From Pseudofrankia inefficax (GTDB taxonomy: Bacteria > Actinomycetota > Actinomycetes > Frankiales > Frankiaceae), in the NCBI RefSeq assembly GCF_000166135.1, contig NC_014666.1:744001-808000 (forward strand): a stretch of 64,000 nt of DNA, in the 5' to 3' direction. How positions within the stretch are numbered: the first letter of the stretch is position 1; each line of letters begins with the position of its first letter. A program made the position numbers and the translations under genes. The notes below the pieces were generated by a model. The model saw only the letters and a program-made list of their open reading frames with translations. It made no database searches and had not been told where the DNA came from. This document shows, piece after piece, positions 33,900 through 41,850 of this stretch.

Positions 33900-34278
33900 C
33901 GACCTGGGCCGCGGTGGATCCTTTCGGGGCTGTGGTTCGTATGCTGAGCAAAGCGGCCCGTGCCTCGGTGCTTGCTTGTGGCCAGCAGCGCCACGGCGCT
34001 GTTACCCGCAAGTAGGCCATCGTCCGGCGCCTTGTCGGATGTCCCCTCGCGTTTGGGTCGAGTTCGTCCCGGCCGTTCCGCGGCTGTGGCGCAGGCGGGT
34101 TGTCTGGTGTGGCGCCTTGGTCAGATCGGTGGCCGAAGTAACGATTTTGCGGTATACGGGCCGTTGGCAGGATGTTCGGGCGGGTACACAACGTCACTAC
34201 CAGCTCGTATCTCCAGGCGGGCGGTAACGGCGCGGGGGACGGGTAGTAAGAGGCCACAAGAGGACCGAAAGAGTTTGC

Positions 34279-34324
34279 GTGACGGTTGCCGGCACGCGCA
34301 CGGGCGCACCCCGGCGACCGTTAC
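34279..34324. promoter_or_regulatory. Inverted repeat upstream of the desaturase gene
   Basis: GTGACGGTTGCCGG and CCGGCGACCGTTAC pair at 12 of 14 positions with an 18-base spacer, starting 100 bases before the desaturase ATG. It could be an operator or a leader hairpin. Confidence 0.35.
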
Positions 34325-34378
34325 CGTGAGCCCAAGAGGACCAATGTGTGGACCTGCCGCGACAGACAGGATGCCGCG

Positions 34379-35410
34379 ATGAGCACGACCGAGACGGTGC
34401 AGCCTACGGATTCCAGCCCGCCGGATCGGCGAGGTGGAGTGGACCTGAGCGCGGTTCCCGCCGCGGGCGCCGCCAGCGCTCCCTCCAACGAGCACACCAG
34501 CGCCCCCCGCTGGATGATCAAGGCCCGGACCGAGCAGGTGGTGCTGGCCAGCATCATCCTCGTTCCGATCGCGGCGCTGATCGCCGCGGTCCCGCTGCTG
34601 TGGGACCACTGGATCACCTGGCACGACCTGGTGATCGCCGCGTTCATGTACGCCATCACCGGCCACGGCGTCACGGTCGGGTTCCACCGGTACTTCACCC
34701 ACCGCGGCTTCAAGACCTCGCGGCCGGTCCGGATCGCGCTCGCCGTCTTCGGCAACATGGCGATCGAGGGCCCGGTCATCCGCTGGGTCGCCGACCACCG
34801 GCGCCACCACGCCCACAGCGACCAGGCCGGCGACCCGCACTCGCCGTGGCGCTACGGCCCCGGCACCCGGGCGCTGACCAAGGGCCTGTGGCACGCACAC
34901 ATCGGCTGGCTCTTCGACGTCGAGCAGACCGACCAGCGCAAGTACGCGCCGGACCTGCTGGACGACAAGGACATCGTGCTCGTCAGCCGGACGTTCGCCT
35001 TCTGCGCGTTCGTCAGCCTGGCGTTGCCGGCCCTCATCGGCGGGCTGTGGGACGGCTCCTTCGAGGGCGCGCTGCGGGCCTTCTTCTGGGGCGGCCTGGT
35101 CCGGGTGGCGCTGCTGCACCACACCACCTGGTCGGTGAACAGCATCTGCCACGTCGCCGGCAAGCACCCGTACAAGTCGCGTGACCGCTCCGGCAACGTG
35201 TGGTGGATGTGCCTGCCGTCGATGGGCGAGTCCTGGCACAACCTGCACCACGCCGAGCCGACCTCGGCCCGCCACGGCGTGCGGCCCTGGCAGATCGACT
35301 CCAGCTTCTACATCATCAAGACGATGGAGCTGACCGGCCTGGTCCGCGACGTGCGCCTTCCCACCCGCGACCGCCTGGCCAAACTCGCCGCGACGGCCCC
35401 TGCTAACTAA
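34379..35410 (+). CDS. Acyl-CoA desaturase (Delta9-type membrane fatty acid desaturase)
   Basis: Di-iron membrane desaturase of 343 residues. All three histidine boxes are present: HRYFTH at 103-108, HRRHH at 140-144 and HNLHH at 287-291. Hydrophobic pairs lie at about 55-75, 85-100 and 205-245. The box spacing is that of stearoyl-CoA desaturase-like enzymes, which place a double bond in saturated acyl chains and so set membrane fluidity. ATG 34379 has AGGA eight bases upstream. It is separated by 173 bases from the ABC-F gene. Confidence 0.92.
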   Translation: MSTTETVQPTDSSPPDRRGGVDLSAVPAAGAASAPSNEHTSAPRWMIKARTEQVVLASIILVPIAALIAAVPLLWDHWITWHDLVIAAFMYAITGHGVTVGFHRYFTHRGFKTSRPVRIALAVFGNMAIEGPVIRWVADHRRHHAHSDQAGDPHSPWRYGPGTRALTKGLWHAHIGWLFDVEQTDQRKYAPDLLDDKDIVLVSRTFAFCAFVSLALPALIGGLWDGSFEGALRAFFWGGLVRVALLHHTTWSVNSICHVAGKHPYKSRDRSGNVWWMCLPSMGESWHNLHHAEPTSARHGVRPWQIDSSFYIIKTMELTGLVRDVRLPTRDRLAKLAATAPAN

Positions 35411-35502
35411 CCCCAAGGTCTGCAGCGGGACTCAGCCAAGAACCCGACCCTGGAATGGCGCCTGCCCCGTATGTCGGCGCCTGCTGAGAACCAGATGGGA
35501 GA

Positions 35503-35569
35503 GGGCGCTCAGCGCCCGAACCAGGCGGACCGTCCGAAGGGCGCTCAGCGCCCGGTTCCGGACGGTCGC
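35503..35569 (+). promoter_or_regulatory. Leader with duplicated GGGCGC-TCA-GCGCCC hairpins before ABC-F gene
   Basis: The palindrome GGGCGCTCAGCGCCC occurs at 35503-35517 and again at 35539-35553. GGCGGACCGTCCG (35524-35536) can also pair with CGGACGGTCGCC (35558-35569), enclosing the second hairpin. The block ends 15 bases before the ABC-F start, so alternative folds could affect its translation. ABC-F genes of the antibiotic-resistance type are often controlled by leader attenuation; here this is only a suggestion. Confidence 0.45.
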
Positions 35570-35583
35570 CATAGGCTGGTGGA

Positions 35584-37395
35584 GTGGCCCATCTACTTGG
35601 CGCGGAAGCACTGCATCTGGAGTATCCGACCCGCGTCGTCTTCGACTCGATCACCCTCGGTGTCAACGAGGGTGATCGGATCGGGATCGTCGGCCAGAAC
35701 GGCGGCGGCAAGTCCAGCCTGATCGGCATGCTGTCGGGCCGGATCACACCCGACGAGGGCCGGGTCACCCGCCGGGGCGGGGTGCGGGTCTGCGTGCTCG
35801 ACCAGGCCGACACCCTCGACCCGGCGCAGACCGTCGGCCAGGTGATCGTCGGTGATCGTCCGGAGCACGAGTGGGCCGGTGACCCCGCGGTTCGTGACGT
35901 CATCGCGGGCCTCGTCACGGACGTCCCGTGGGCGGCCACCGTCGGGACCCTCAGCGGAGGGCAGCGCCGCCGGGTCGCGCTCGCCGCCCTGCTCGTCGGC
36001 GACTGGGACGTGATCATCCTCGACGAGCCGACGAACCACCTCGACGTCGAGGGCATCACCTGGCTCGCCGACCATCTCAAGCGCCGCTGGTCGCGGACGG
36101 CCGGCGGGCTGCTGGTCGTCACGCACGACCGCTGGTTCCTGGACGAGATCTGCACCGCCACCTGGGAGGTGCACGACCAGATCGTCGAGCCCTTCGAGGG
36201 CGGCTACGCGGCCTACGTGCTGCAGCGGGTCGAACGCGACCGGCAGTCGGCGGCCAGCGAGGCCAAGCGGCAGAACCTGATGCGCAAGGAGCTCGCCTGG
36301 CTGCGCCGCGGCGCGCCGGCCCGCACCTCGAAGCCGAAGTTCCGGATCGACGCCGCGAACGCGCTCATCGCGGACGTCCCGCCGCCGCGCGACCGGCTGG
36401 AGCTCTCGCGGCTCGCGACGGCGCGCCTCGGCAAGGACGTCGTCGACCTGCTGGACGTCTCGGTCTCGTTCGACGGCCGGCCGATCCTGCGGGACATCGA
36501 GTGGCGGATCGGGCCCGGCGAGCGGACCGGCCTGCTCGGCGCGAACGGCGCCGGCAAGTCCACGCTGCTCTCGCTGGTCGCGGGCACGCTCGCGCCGACC
36601 GCCGGGACGGTGAAGACCGGCAAGACCGTCCGGATCGGCGTCCTGGACCAGGGGCTGCGCGAGCTGGACGAGGTCGCCGGCGACCGGGTGCGCGAGGTCC
36701 TGGCCCGGACGAAGACGACCTTCATGATCGACGGCAAGGAGCTGACGCCGGGCCAGCTGCTGGAGCGGCTCGGTTTCGCCCGCGAGCACCTCTCGGCCCG
36801 GGTCTTCGACCTGTCCGGTGGCCAGCGCCGCCGGCTGCACCTGCTGCTCGTGCTGCTGGCCGAGCCGAACGTCCTGATCCTTGACGAGCCGACGAACGAC
36901 CTCGACGTCGACATGCTCGCGGTGATGGAGGACGTCCTGGACTCCTGGCCGGGCACGCTGCTGGTCGTCTCGCACGACCGGTACTTCCTGGAGCGGGTGA
37001 CCGACCAGCAGTACGCGATCCTGGACGGCCGGCTGCGGCACCTGCCGGGCGGCGTCGACGAGTACCTGCGGCTGCGGGCCGCCGGCGCCTCGTCGACCGC
37101 GGTGGCCCCCGCGAAGGGCGGCGCCCCGGACGGGAACGGCCGCGGCGGGAGCGCGCCCGCGGCGCCGAAACTGGCCGGCGCCGAGCTGCGCGCGGCGCAG
37201 AAGGAGCTCACCGCGACGGAGCGTCGCCTCGACCGGCTCGCCGGCCAGGTCGCGACAGCCCACAAGAACCTGGCCGACCACGACCCCGCCGACTACGAGG
37301 GTGTCCTGCGCATCACCAAGGCGGTCGGCGACCTGGAGGCCGAGATCGTCGCCCTGGAGGAGCGCTGGCTCGAACTGTCCGAGCAGGCAGGTTAG
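35584..37395 (+). CDS. ABC-F family ATPase (Uup/EttA-like ribosome factor)
   Basis: Soluble protein of 603 residues with two ABC domains and no membrane part. First domain: Walker A GQNGGGKSS, signature LSGGQRRRVALA, Walker B VIILDEPTNHLDVEG. Second domain: Walker A GANGAGKST, LSGGQRRRLHLLL, VLILDEPTNDLDVD. The linker between them contains the ABC-F Lys/Arg-rich helix (RQNLMRKELAWLRRGAPART) and the C-terminus is a coiled coil (AAQKELTATERRLDRLAGQV). ABC-F proteins act on the ribosome, in translation or antibiotic protection. It starts at GTG 35584. Confidence 0.92.
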   Translation: MAHLLGAEALHLEYPTRVVFDSITLGVNEGDRIGIVGQNGGGKSSLIGMLSGRITPDEGRVTRRGGVRVCVLDQADTLDPAQTVGQVIVGDRPEHEWAGDPAVRDVIAGLVTDVPWAATVGTLSGGQRRRVALAALLVGDWDVIILDEPTNHLDVEGITWLADHLKRRWSRTAGGLLVVTHDRWFLDEICTATWEVHDQIVEPFEGGYAAYVLQRVERDRQSAASEAKRQNLMRKELAWLRRGAPARTSKPKFRIDAANALIADVPPPRDRLELSRLATARLGKDVVDLLDVSVSFDGRPILRDIEWRIGPGERTGLLGANGAGKSTLLSLVAGTLAPTAGTVKTGKTVRIGVLDQGLRELDEVAGDRVREVLARTKTTFMIDGKELTPGQLLERLGFAREHLSARVFDLSGGQRRRLHLLLVLLAEPNVLILDEPTNDLDVDMLAVMEDVLDSWPGTLLVVSHDRYFLERVTDQQYAILDGRLRHLPGGVDEYLRLRAAGASSTAVAPAKGGAPDGNGRGGSAPAAPKLAGAELRAAQKELTATERRLDRLAGQVATAHKNLADHDPADYEGVLRITKAVGDLEAEIVALEERWLELSEQAG

Positions 37396-37402
37396 GACAC
37401 TT

Positions 37403-37443
37403 CCCGGGGATCTTCGGCCGCGAGGGCGACCAGGATCCCCGGG
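37403..37443. terminator. Hairpin between convergent ABC-F and ispE genes
   Basis: CCCGGGGATC (37403-37412) and GATCCCCGGG (37434-37443) are perfect complements enclosing 21 bases. The 10-bp GC stem fills the 58-base gap between tail-to-tail genes and could terminate both. Confidence 0.55.
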
Positions 37444-37453
37444 AGGGGGCGCC

Positions 37454-38467
37454 CTACAGCACCGTCGCGCCGGGGGCCGGCGCGGACGCCTGACGGACGG
37501 CGCGGGCCAGGCCGCTCGCCGCGAGTCCGGCGGCGAGCTCGGCGCCGTGGGCCGCGTCGCGGGCGAGGAAGGCCGTCGTCGGGCCGGAGCCGGAGACCAG
37601 CGCGCCGAGCGCGCCGAGCGCCCGGCCTTCGGCCAGCACGTCGCCGAGCGACGGCCGCAGCCTGATCGCCGGCGCCTGAAGGTCGTTGCACAACGCGGCG
37701 CCGAGCACGGCCGGGTCGCCGGTGGCGACGGCGGTCAGTACCGCGTCGGCCGGAGTCGGCGCGGTACGGCCGTCGGCCGTGCGGCCCTCGGTCGCGCCGC
37801 TGTCGAACTCCCGGTAGACGGACGGCGTCGACAGGCCGCCGTCGGCGAGCGCGAACACCCAGTGGTACTCGCCGGCGGTGGCGACGAGGGAGAGCTGCTC
37901 GCCGCGGCCGACGCCGAGCGCGGTGCCCCCGGTCAGCGGGAACGGCACGTCGCTGCCGAGGCGGGCGGCGAGCTCGGCGAGCGTCTGGACGGGCAGGCCC
38001 GTGCCCCACAACGCGTCGCAGGCGACGAGCGCGGCGGCGCCGTCGGCGCTGCCCCCGGCCATCCCGGCGGCCACCGGGATGCCCTTGGCCATCTCGAGGT
38101 GAATCCGGCGGCCGCGCAGGCCGGCGGTCTCGGCGACCAGGAGCGCCGCGCGGACCGCGAGGTTGTCCGCGTTCGTCGGGACCACGGCGGGGTCGCCCGC
38201 CGGCCCGACGGCACCCTCGCCGCTGATCTCGACGGTCGCGGTGACCGCCGGTCCGTCGTCGGAGCCGTCGGTCGGCTCCAGGTCGGTGACGGTCAGCTCG
38301 TCGTACAGCCCGACGGCCTGCAACACGGTGATGACCTCGTGGAAGCCGTCGGCGCGACGAGGCCCGACCCCCAGATGCAGGTTGACCTTGGCCGGCGCGC
38401 GGACGGTGACGCGGCTCGGCGAGGACTCGGGCGACAACGTCGATCCGGTCGAAAGCTCGGTGGACAT
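37454..38467 (-). CDS. ispE: 4-diphosphocytidyl-2-C-methyl-D-erythritol kinase
   Basis: GHMP kinase of 337 residues in the MEP isoprenoid pathway. Seen motifs: VTVRAPAKVNLHLGVGPRRADGFHEV with the catalytic Lys region, the ATP loop PVAAGMAGGSADGAAAL, and VSGSGPTTAF near the C-terminus. ATG 38467 has AAGGAG seven bases upstream, a strong Shine-Dalgarno. In M. tuberculosis ispE follows rsmA directly; here the two are 13 kb apart, with the PMT/prs/glmU block between them. Confidence 0.95.
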   Translation of the reverse strand: MSTELSTGSTLSPESSPSRVTVRAPAKVNLHLGVGPRRADGFHEVITVLQAVGLYDELTVTDLEPTDGSDDGPAVTATVEISGEGAVGPAGDPAVVPTNADNLAVRAALLVAETAGLRGRRIHLEMAKGIPVAAGMAGGSADGAAALVACDALWGTGLPVQTLAELAARLGSDVPFPLTGGTALGVGRGEQLSLVATAGEYHWVFALADGGLSTPSVYREFDSGATEGRTADGRTAPTPADAVLTAVATGDPAVLGAALCNDLQAPAIRLRPSLGDVLAEGRALGALGALVSGSGPTTAFLARDAAHGAELAAGLAASGLARAVRQASAPAPGATVL

Positions 38468-38891
38468 CGCTCGGCTCCTTGCGGGTGGCGGCCTCGCCCG
38501 AGAACCTATCCGGCCCGGCCGGGGCCGCTTGCCCAGCCGGTCCTGGCGCGGTGCGAGCGCTACCGAGCGCAGCCGAGCCCGGGTGCCGCGGCCGGCCGCC
38601 GCGGGCGTTCGAGGTACGTCGGCAGGGGAGGGGCGTGGCGTGGTGACGACTGTCCGGTACTGTGAAGAGCCGGAATCCTGGTGACGTCCACGATGTGGTG
38701 TCTGCGTCGTGGTGTCCGCGTCCGGTCTCGCGCCCGCAGTCTCGTGCCGTAGCTCGTGATCGAGAGCCGTTCCGTCTCGACGAGTCGCAGTCCCGTGCGG
38801 TGGGCCGGGGTCCCGCTGACCCGGCGGCCACGCGTCGGTCCCCACCGACCCGCCGTCGCCTGGATCCGCTAGCACTGAGTCAGTCGAGAGG
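38468..38891. other. Divergent intergenic region between ispE and rplY
   Basis: 424 bases that must hold both promoters. The right half has two imperfect copies of CGCAGTCcCGTGCcG near 38735 and 38789. No small gene, riboswitch fold or clear promoter could be supported. Confidence 0.4.
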
Positions 38892-39533
38892 ATGAGCACC
38901 GCCATGTCCGAGGTCCGCATCGTCGCGGAGCCGCGCACCGAGTTCGGGAAGGGCGGCGCTCGTCGCACCCGACGGGCCGGCAAGGTTCCGGCTGTCCTTT
39001 ACGGGCACGGCCAGCCGCCGCGACACATCGCACTTTCCCAGCGTGAACTGCTGCACGCGTTCAAGACCGACGCCGGCACGAACGTGCTGCTCACCGTCGA
39101 CCTGGGCGACGGCACCGAGCTGGCGCTTCCGAAGGACGTGCAGCGTCACCCCATCAAGGGCAGCTTCGAGCACGTCGACCTGGTCATCGTCCGCAGGGGC
39201 GAGAAGGTCACCGTCGACGTCCCGGTGAACATCACCGGCGAGCTGCACCCGGACGCGATCCTGGACCAGCCGAACACCACAGTCTCGGTGTCGGCCCCGG
39301 CGACCGCGATTCCGGACTCGCTCACGGTCGACATCACGGGCATGGGCCCCGGCTCGCACTACACCGCCGGCCAGCTCGAGCTTCCCGACGGTGTCGAGCT
39401 CGAGGGCGACCCCGAGACGATCATCGCGTTGGCGCTCACGAAGCCGACCGCGGCTCAGCACGAGGCCGGCCTCGGTGAGACCGGCGAAGGGGCTGAGAGC
39501 ACGGGCGAGGCGGCTACCGCCGAGTCCGAGTAG
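38892..39533 (+). CDS. rplY: Ribosomal protein bL25 (CTC form)
   Basis: Two-domain L25 of 213 residues that binds 5S rRNA. The N-terminal domain has EVRIVAEPRTEFGKGGARRTRRAGKVPAVLYGHG, the TL5/CTC signature; the C-terminal domain includes VNITGELHPDAILDQPN and an acidic Glu/Ala tail. ATG 38892 and ATG 38904 are both possible starts; GAGAGG lies just before the first. It is followed by pth 100 bases later, the conserved actinobacterial order. Confidence 0.94.
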   Translation: MSTAMSEVRIVAEPRTEFGKGGARRTRRAGKVPAVLYGHGQPPRHIALSQRELLHAFKTDAGTNVLLTVDLGDGTELALPKDVQRHPIKGSFEHVDLVIVRRGEKVTVDVPVNITGELHPDAILDQPNTTVSVSAPATAIPDSLTVDITGMGPGSHYTAGQLELPDGVELEGDPETIIALALTKPTAAQHEAGLGETGEGAESTGEAATAESE

Positions 39534-39638
39534 TTCGTCGGCGGCCCGGGACTGGTCCAGGGCCCGCCGCGGCGTTCACGGCGCGGATCGCCTATCGACG
39601 ATCCGCGCCGGGGCGCCGTATTTTCAATACTGACGGTG

Positions 39639-40268
39639 ATGACTCACCCAAAAGCAGACAAGATAGCGGCGGGACGGCGGATGGCTGGCGAGGACGACGG
39701 AGCCTGGCTGGTTGTCGGGTTGGGTAATCCGGGTCCGGAGTACGCGAGTACCCGCCATAACGCCGGGTTCCTCGTCGTGGACCTGCTCGCCGAGCGACAC
39801 GGGGCCAGGCTGCGGTCGCACAAGGCCCGCGCCGACGCGGCGCAGCTGCGGCTCGCCGGTGTCTCGGCCGTGCTGGCCCGGCCCCGGACGTACATGAACG
39901 TCTCCGGTCCGCCGGTCGCGGCGCTGCGCTCCTTCTTCAAGGTCGACCCCGCGCGGGTGATCGTGGTGCACGACGAGCTCGACATCCCGTTCGGCGCGGT
40001 CCGGCTCAAGCGCGGCGGCGGCGACAACGGACACAACGGCCTGCGGTCGATCACCTCGTCACTCGGCACCAGGGACTACCTGCGCGTCCGCTTCGGCATC
40101 GGGCGCCCGCCCGGCCGGATGGACCCGGCCGACTTCGTCCTGCGTGACTTCGCCGTCCCGGAGCGCAAGGAACTGCCGTTCCTGGTCGACCGGGCGGCGG
40201 ACGCCGTGGAGGCGCTGGTGGCCGAGGGCCTCGAGCCGGCCCAGAACCGCTTCCACGCCCTGGCCTGA
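39639..40268 (+). CDS. pth: Peptidyl-tRNA hydrolase
   Basis: Enzyme of about 200 residues that frees tRNA from stalled peptides. Motifs: [22 protein letters not shown] with the catalytic His, [20 protein letters not shown] and [13 protein letters not shown]. The start is uncertain: ATG 39639 (and GTG 39636) give an extra 14-15 residues, while ATG 39681 gives a protein of about 195, the normal family length; no start has a clear Shine-Dalgarno. It ends 38 bases before a converging glycosyltransferase gene. Confidence 0.94.
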   Translation: MTHPKADKIAAGRRMAGEDDGAWLVVGLGNPGPEYASTRHNAGFLVVDLLAERHGARLRSHKARADAAQLRLAGVSAVLARPRTYMNVSGPPVAALRSFFKVDPARVIVVHDELDIPFGAVRLKRGGGDNGHNGLRSITSSLGTRDYLRVRFGIGRPPGRMDPADFVLRDFAVPERKELPFLVDRAADAVEALVAEGLEPAQNRFHALA

Positions 40269-40306
40269 GCTCGTCGGCCGCGCCCCCCGCCAGGCGGCCG
40301 GGCTCG

Positions 40307-41557
40307 TCAGCTGGTGGCCGGTCGGCCCGGCAGCTCGTCGCGAATCCGCCGCAGCAGAGTGGTGTGGTCCAGCGTGCGCAGCACGTAGTCGCGCCCGGAT
40401 CGGCCCAGGTCGGCGGCCCGGACCGGGTCGGCGAGCAGCCCCCGGACCGCCTCGGTGAACGCCGCCGGCTCGTCCGCGACCAGCAGGTGGGTCGACGGCG
40501 TCATCTCCGGGACGGAACGCGCGGACTGCCAGCTCAGGCCCCGGCTGCCCGTCCGGGTGCTCACCACCGGCGTACCGGCCGCCATCGCCGCGATCGCCTT
40601 GATGTTCACCCCGGAGCCCGACCGCATCGGGTTCACCGACACGACCGCCGTTCCCACGTACTCGTCGATGCTCGGCACGTCGGTGTGCAGCTCGACGCTG
40701 GGGATCCCGCGCAGCCAGTCGGCCAGACCCGGCTCGGGGCGGCGGCCCACCACGCGCAGGACGGCCGCCGGTTGACCCGCCCGCACGCCGTCCCAGCAAC
40801 GGTCCAGGAACCAGCGCAGCGCCTCGACGTTCTGCGCGGTGTCCAGCGAGCCGACGAACACGACCGTGCCCGGGACCCGGCGGTCCCGCGTCGCGGCCGG
40901 TCCGGCGGACGCGTCGTCCGCGAGTGCGCCCACCGGCAGGAACGGCGGCAGGTGGAAGGTGGTGACGCTGGCCCGCTGGCGGCGCCACTCGTGGTCCTCC
41001 AACGAGATGTCGGCGATCGCGGTGACGAGCGGCGAGTGGCCCAGCGACCGTTCGGCGAGCTGGAGCTTGCGGTACTCCAGCTCGTAGGCCGCCGCGCGCG
41101 GGCCGGACGAGCCTCGCGCCATCGCCCGGAAGAACGCCGACTCGATGTTGTGCGCCCGCACCAGGTGGGGCAGCCGCCAGACCCGGGCGATCTCCTGGCC
41201 GAGCCGGGCCGCCCGGTAGCTGTAGCTGATGACCGCGTCGGCGCGCGGCGGCGTGGCGTGCAGCGCCCGGCGCAGCGGCCCGACCGGGCGTGACGCGTAC
41301 ATGTACGGCGTCACGCGCAGATGGGCCAGTGGGCTGTCATCCCGGGGCAGCGGGATCACCGCGGCGCCGGGAACCGCCTTCTCGACCGCGTCGACGTCCA
41401 GCGCGCTCTTGGCGGGGACCAGGACCTGCATCCGGATGCCGGCGTTCGACGCGGCGGTGAGGAACCCGAAGGTCTCGACCCGGCCGCCGGCGTCCATCGG
41501 AAGGAAAGGCTCCTCGACGACGACGATCCAGCGTTCGGCACCGCTCACGGCGCTCAC
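40307..41557 (-). CDS. Family 4-like glycosyltransferase (GT-B)
   Basis: Protein of 416 residues. The N-terminal Rossmann half begins WIVVVEEPFLPMDAGGRVETFGFL with the Gly-rich loop for the acceptor side; the C-terminal half has VVFVGSLDTAQNVEALRWFL, VNPMRSGSGVNIKAIAAMAAGTPVVSTRTG, where the usual E-x7-E of GT4 enzymes is replaced by SGSGVNIKAIAAMA. It is probably a cytosolic sugar transferase for the polysaccharide made by the locus to its right, from which it is divergent. Donor and acceptor unknown. GTG 41557 is the start. Confidence 0.83.
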   Translation of the reverse strand: MSAVSGAERWIVVVEEPFLPMDAGGRVETFGFLTAASNAGIRMQVLVPAKSALDVDAVEKAVPGAAVIPLPRDDSPLAHLRVTPYMYASRPVGPLRRALHATPPRADAVISYSYRAARLGQEIARVWRLPHLVRAHNIESAFFRAMARGSSGPRAAAYELEYRKLQLAERSLGHSPLVTAIADISLEDHEWRRQRASVTTFHLPPFLPVGALADDASAGPAATRDRRVPGTVVFVGSLDTAQNVEALRWFLDRCWDGVRAGQPAAVLRVVGRRPEPGLADWLRGIPSVELHTDVPSIDEYVGTAVVSVNPMRSGSGVNIKAIAAMAAGTPVVSTRTGSRGLSWQSARSVPEMTPSTHLLVADEPAAFTEAVRGLLADPVRAADLGRSGRDYVLRTLDHTTLLRRIRDELPGRPATS

Positions 41558-41850
41558 TGTAGCCGGGGGGCCGAAACGCCCGACCTGGCCGCGCTGGGCC
41601 GGGCGTGGCCCGTCCCCGGGCGAGGCAGCGGCAGGCCGGCCGGGCGCGGCGCCGGAGGTCGACCATAGTTGTCGGTGTCGCTAAATGACCCGCCTAAGTG
41701 GGACATCGCCGCCGCCGCTTGTCCCGAGGTGCGACATTGCGGGATTACCCTGCGTGTCTGGTTGCTCGGATACGCAATTTCCGCGCGCAACCCGCCGGGC
41801 GGTGGCCCCATCGACCAGTCATGGACAGGCCCCCGTTACGGTTATTGCCC

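Larger units (their letters stand above)
33699..34378. other. 680-base gap after tRNA-Gln, lower GC, no credible gene
   Basis: The region looks less GC-rich than its neighbours, with runs such as GGCTTTTTTC. Open frames at 33960 (+) and 34257 (-) have no ribosome site and their translations lack any domain. It contains a terminator-like hairpin at 33876-33899 and an inverted repeat at 34279-34324 before the desaturase. I see no integrase and no repeat of the tRNA 3' end. Confidence 0.45.

Noticed and set aside
33874-34382. Overlapping frames on both strands after tRNA-Gln (127 and 140 codons)
   Set aside because: They contradict each other, neither has a Shine-Dalgarno, and neither shows a domain; the region is treated as non-coding.
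35471-35722. Upstream frame overlapping the ABC-F start
   Set aside because: Its ATG has no ribosome site and most of it is out of frame with, and inside, the ABC-F gene. It remains possible as a leader peptide but cannot be supported as a gene.
40276-40299. GGCCGC/GCGGCC inverted repeat between pth and the GT4 gene
   Set aside because: The stem is six bases with a 12-base GC loop, which is common by chance at this GC content; not called as a terminator.
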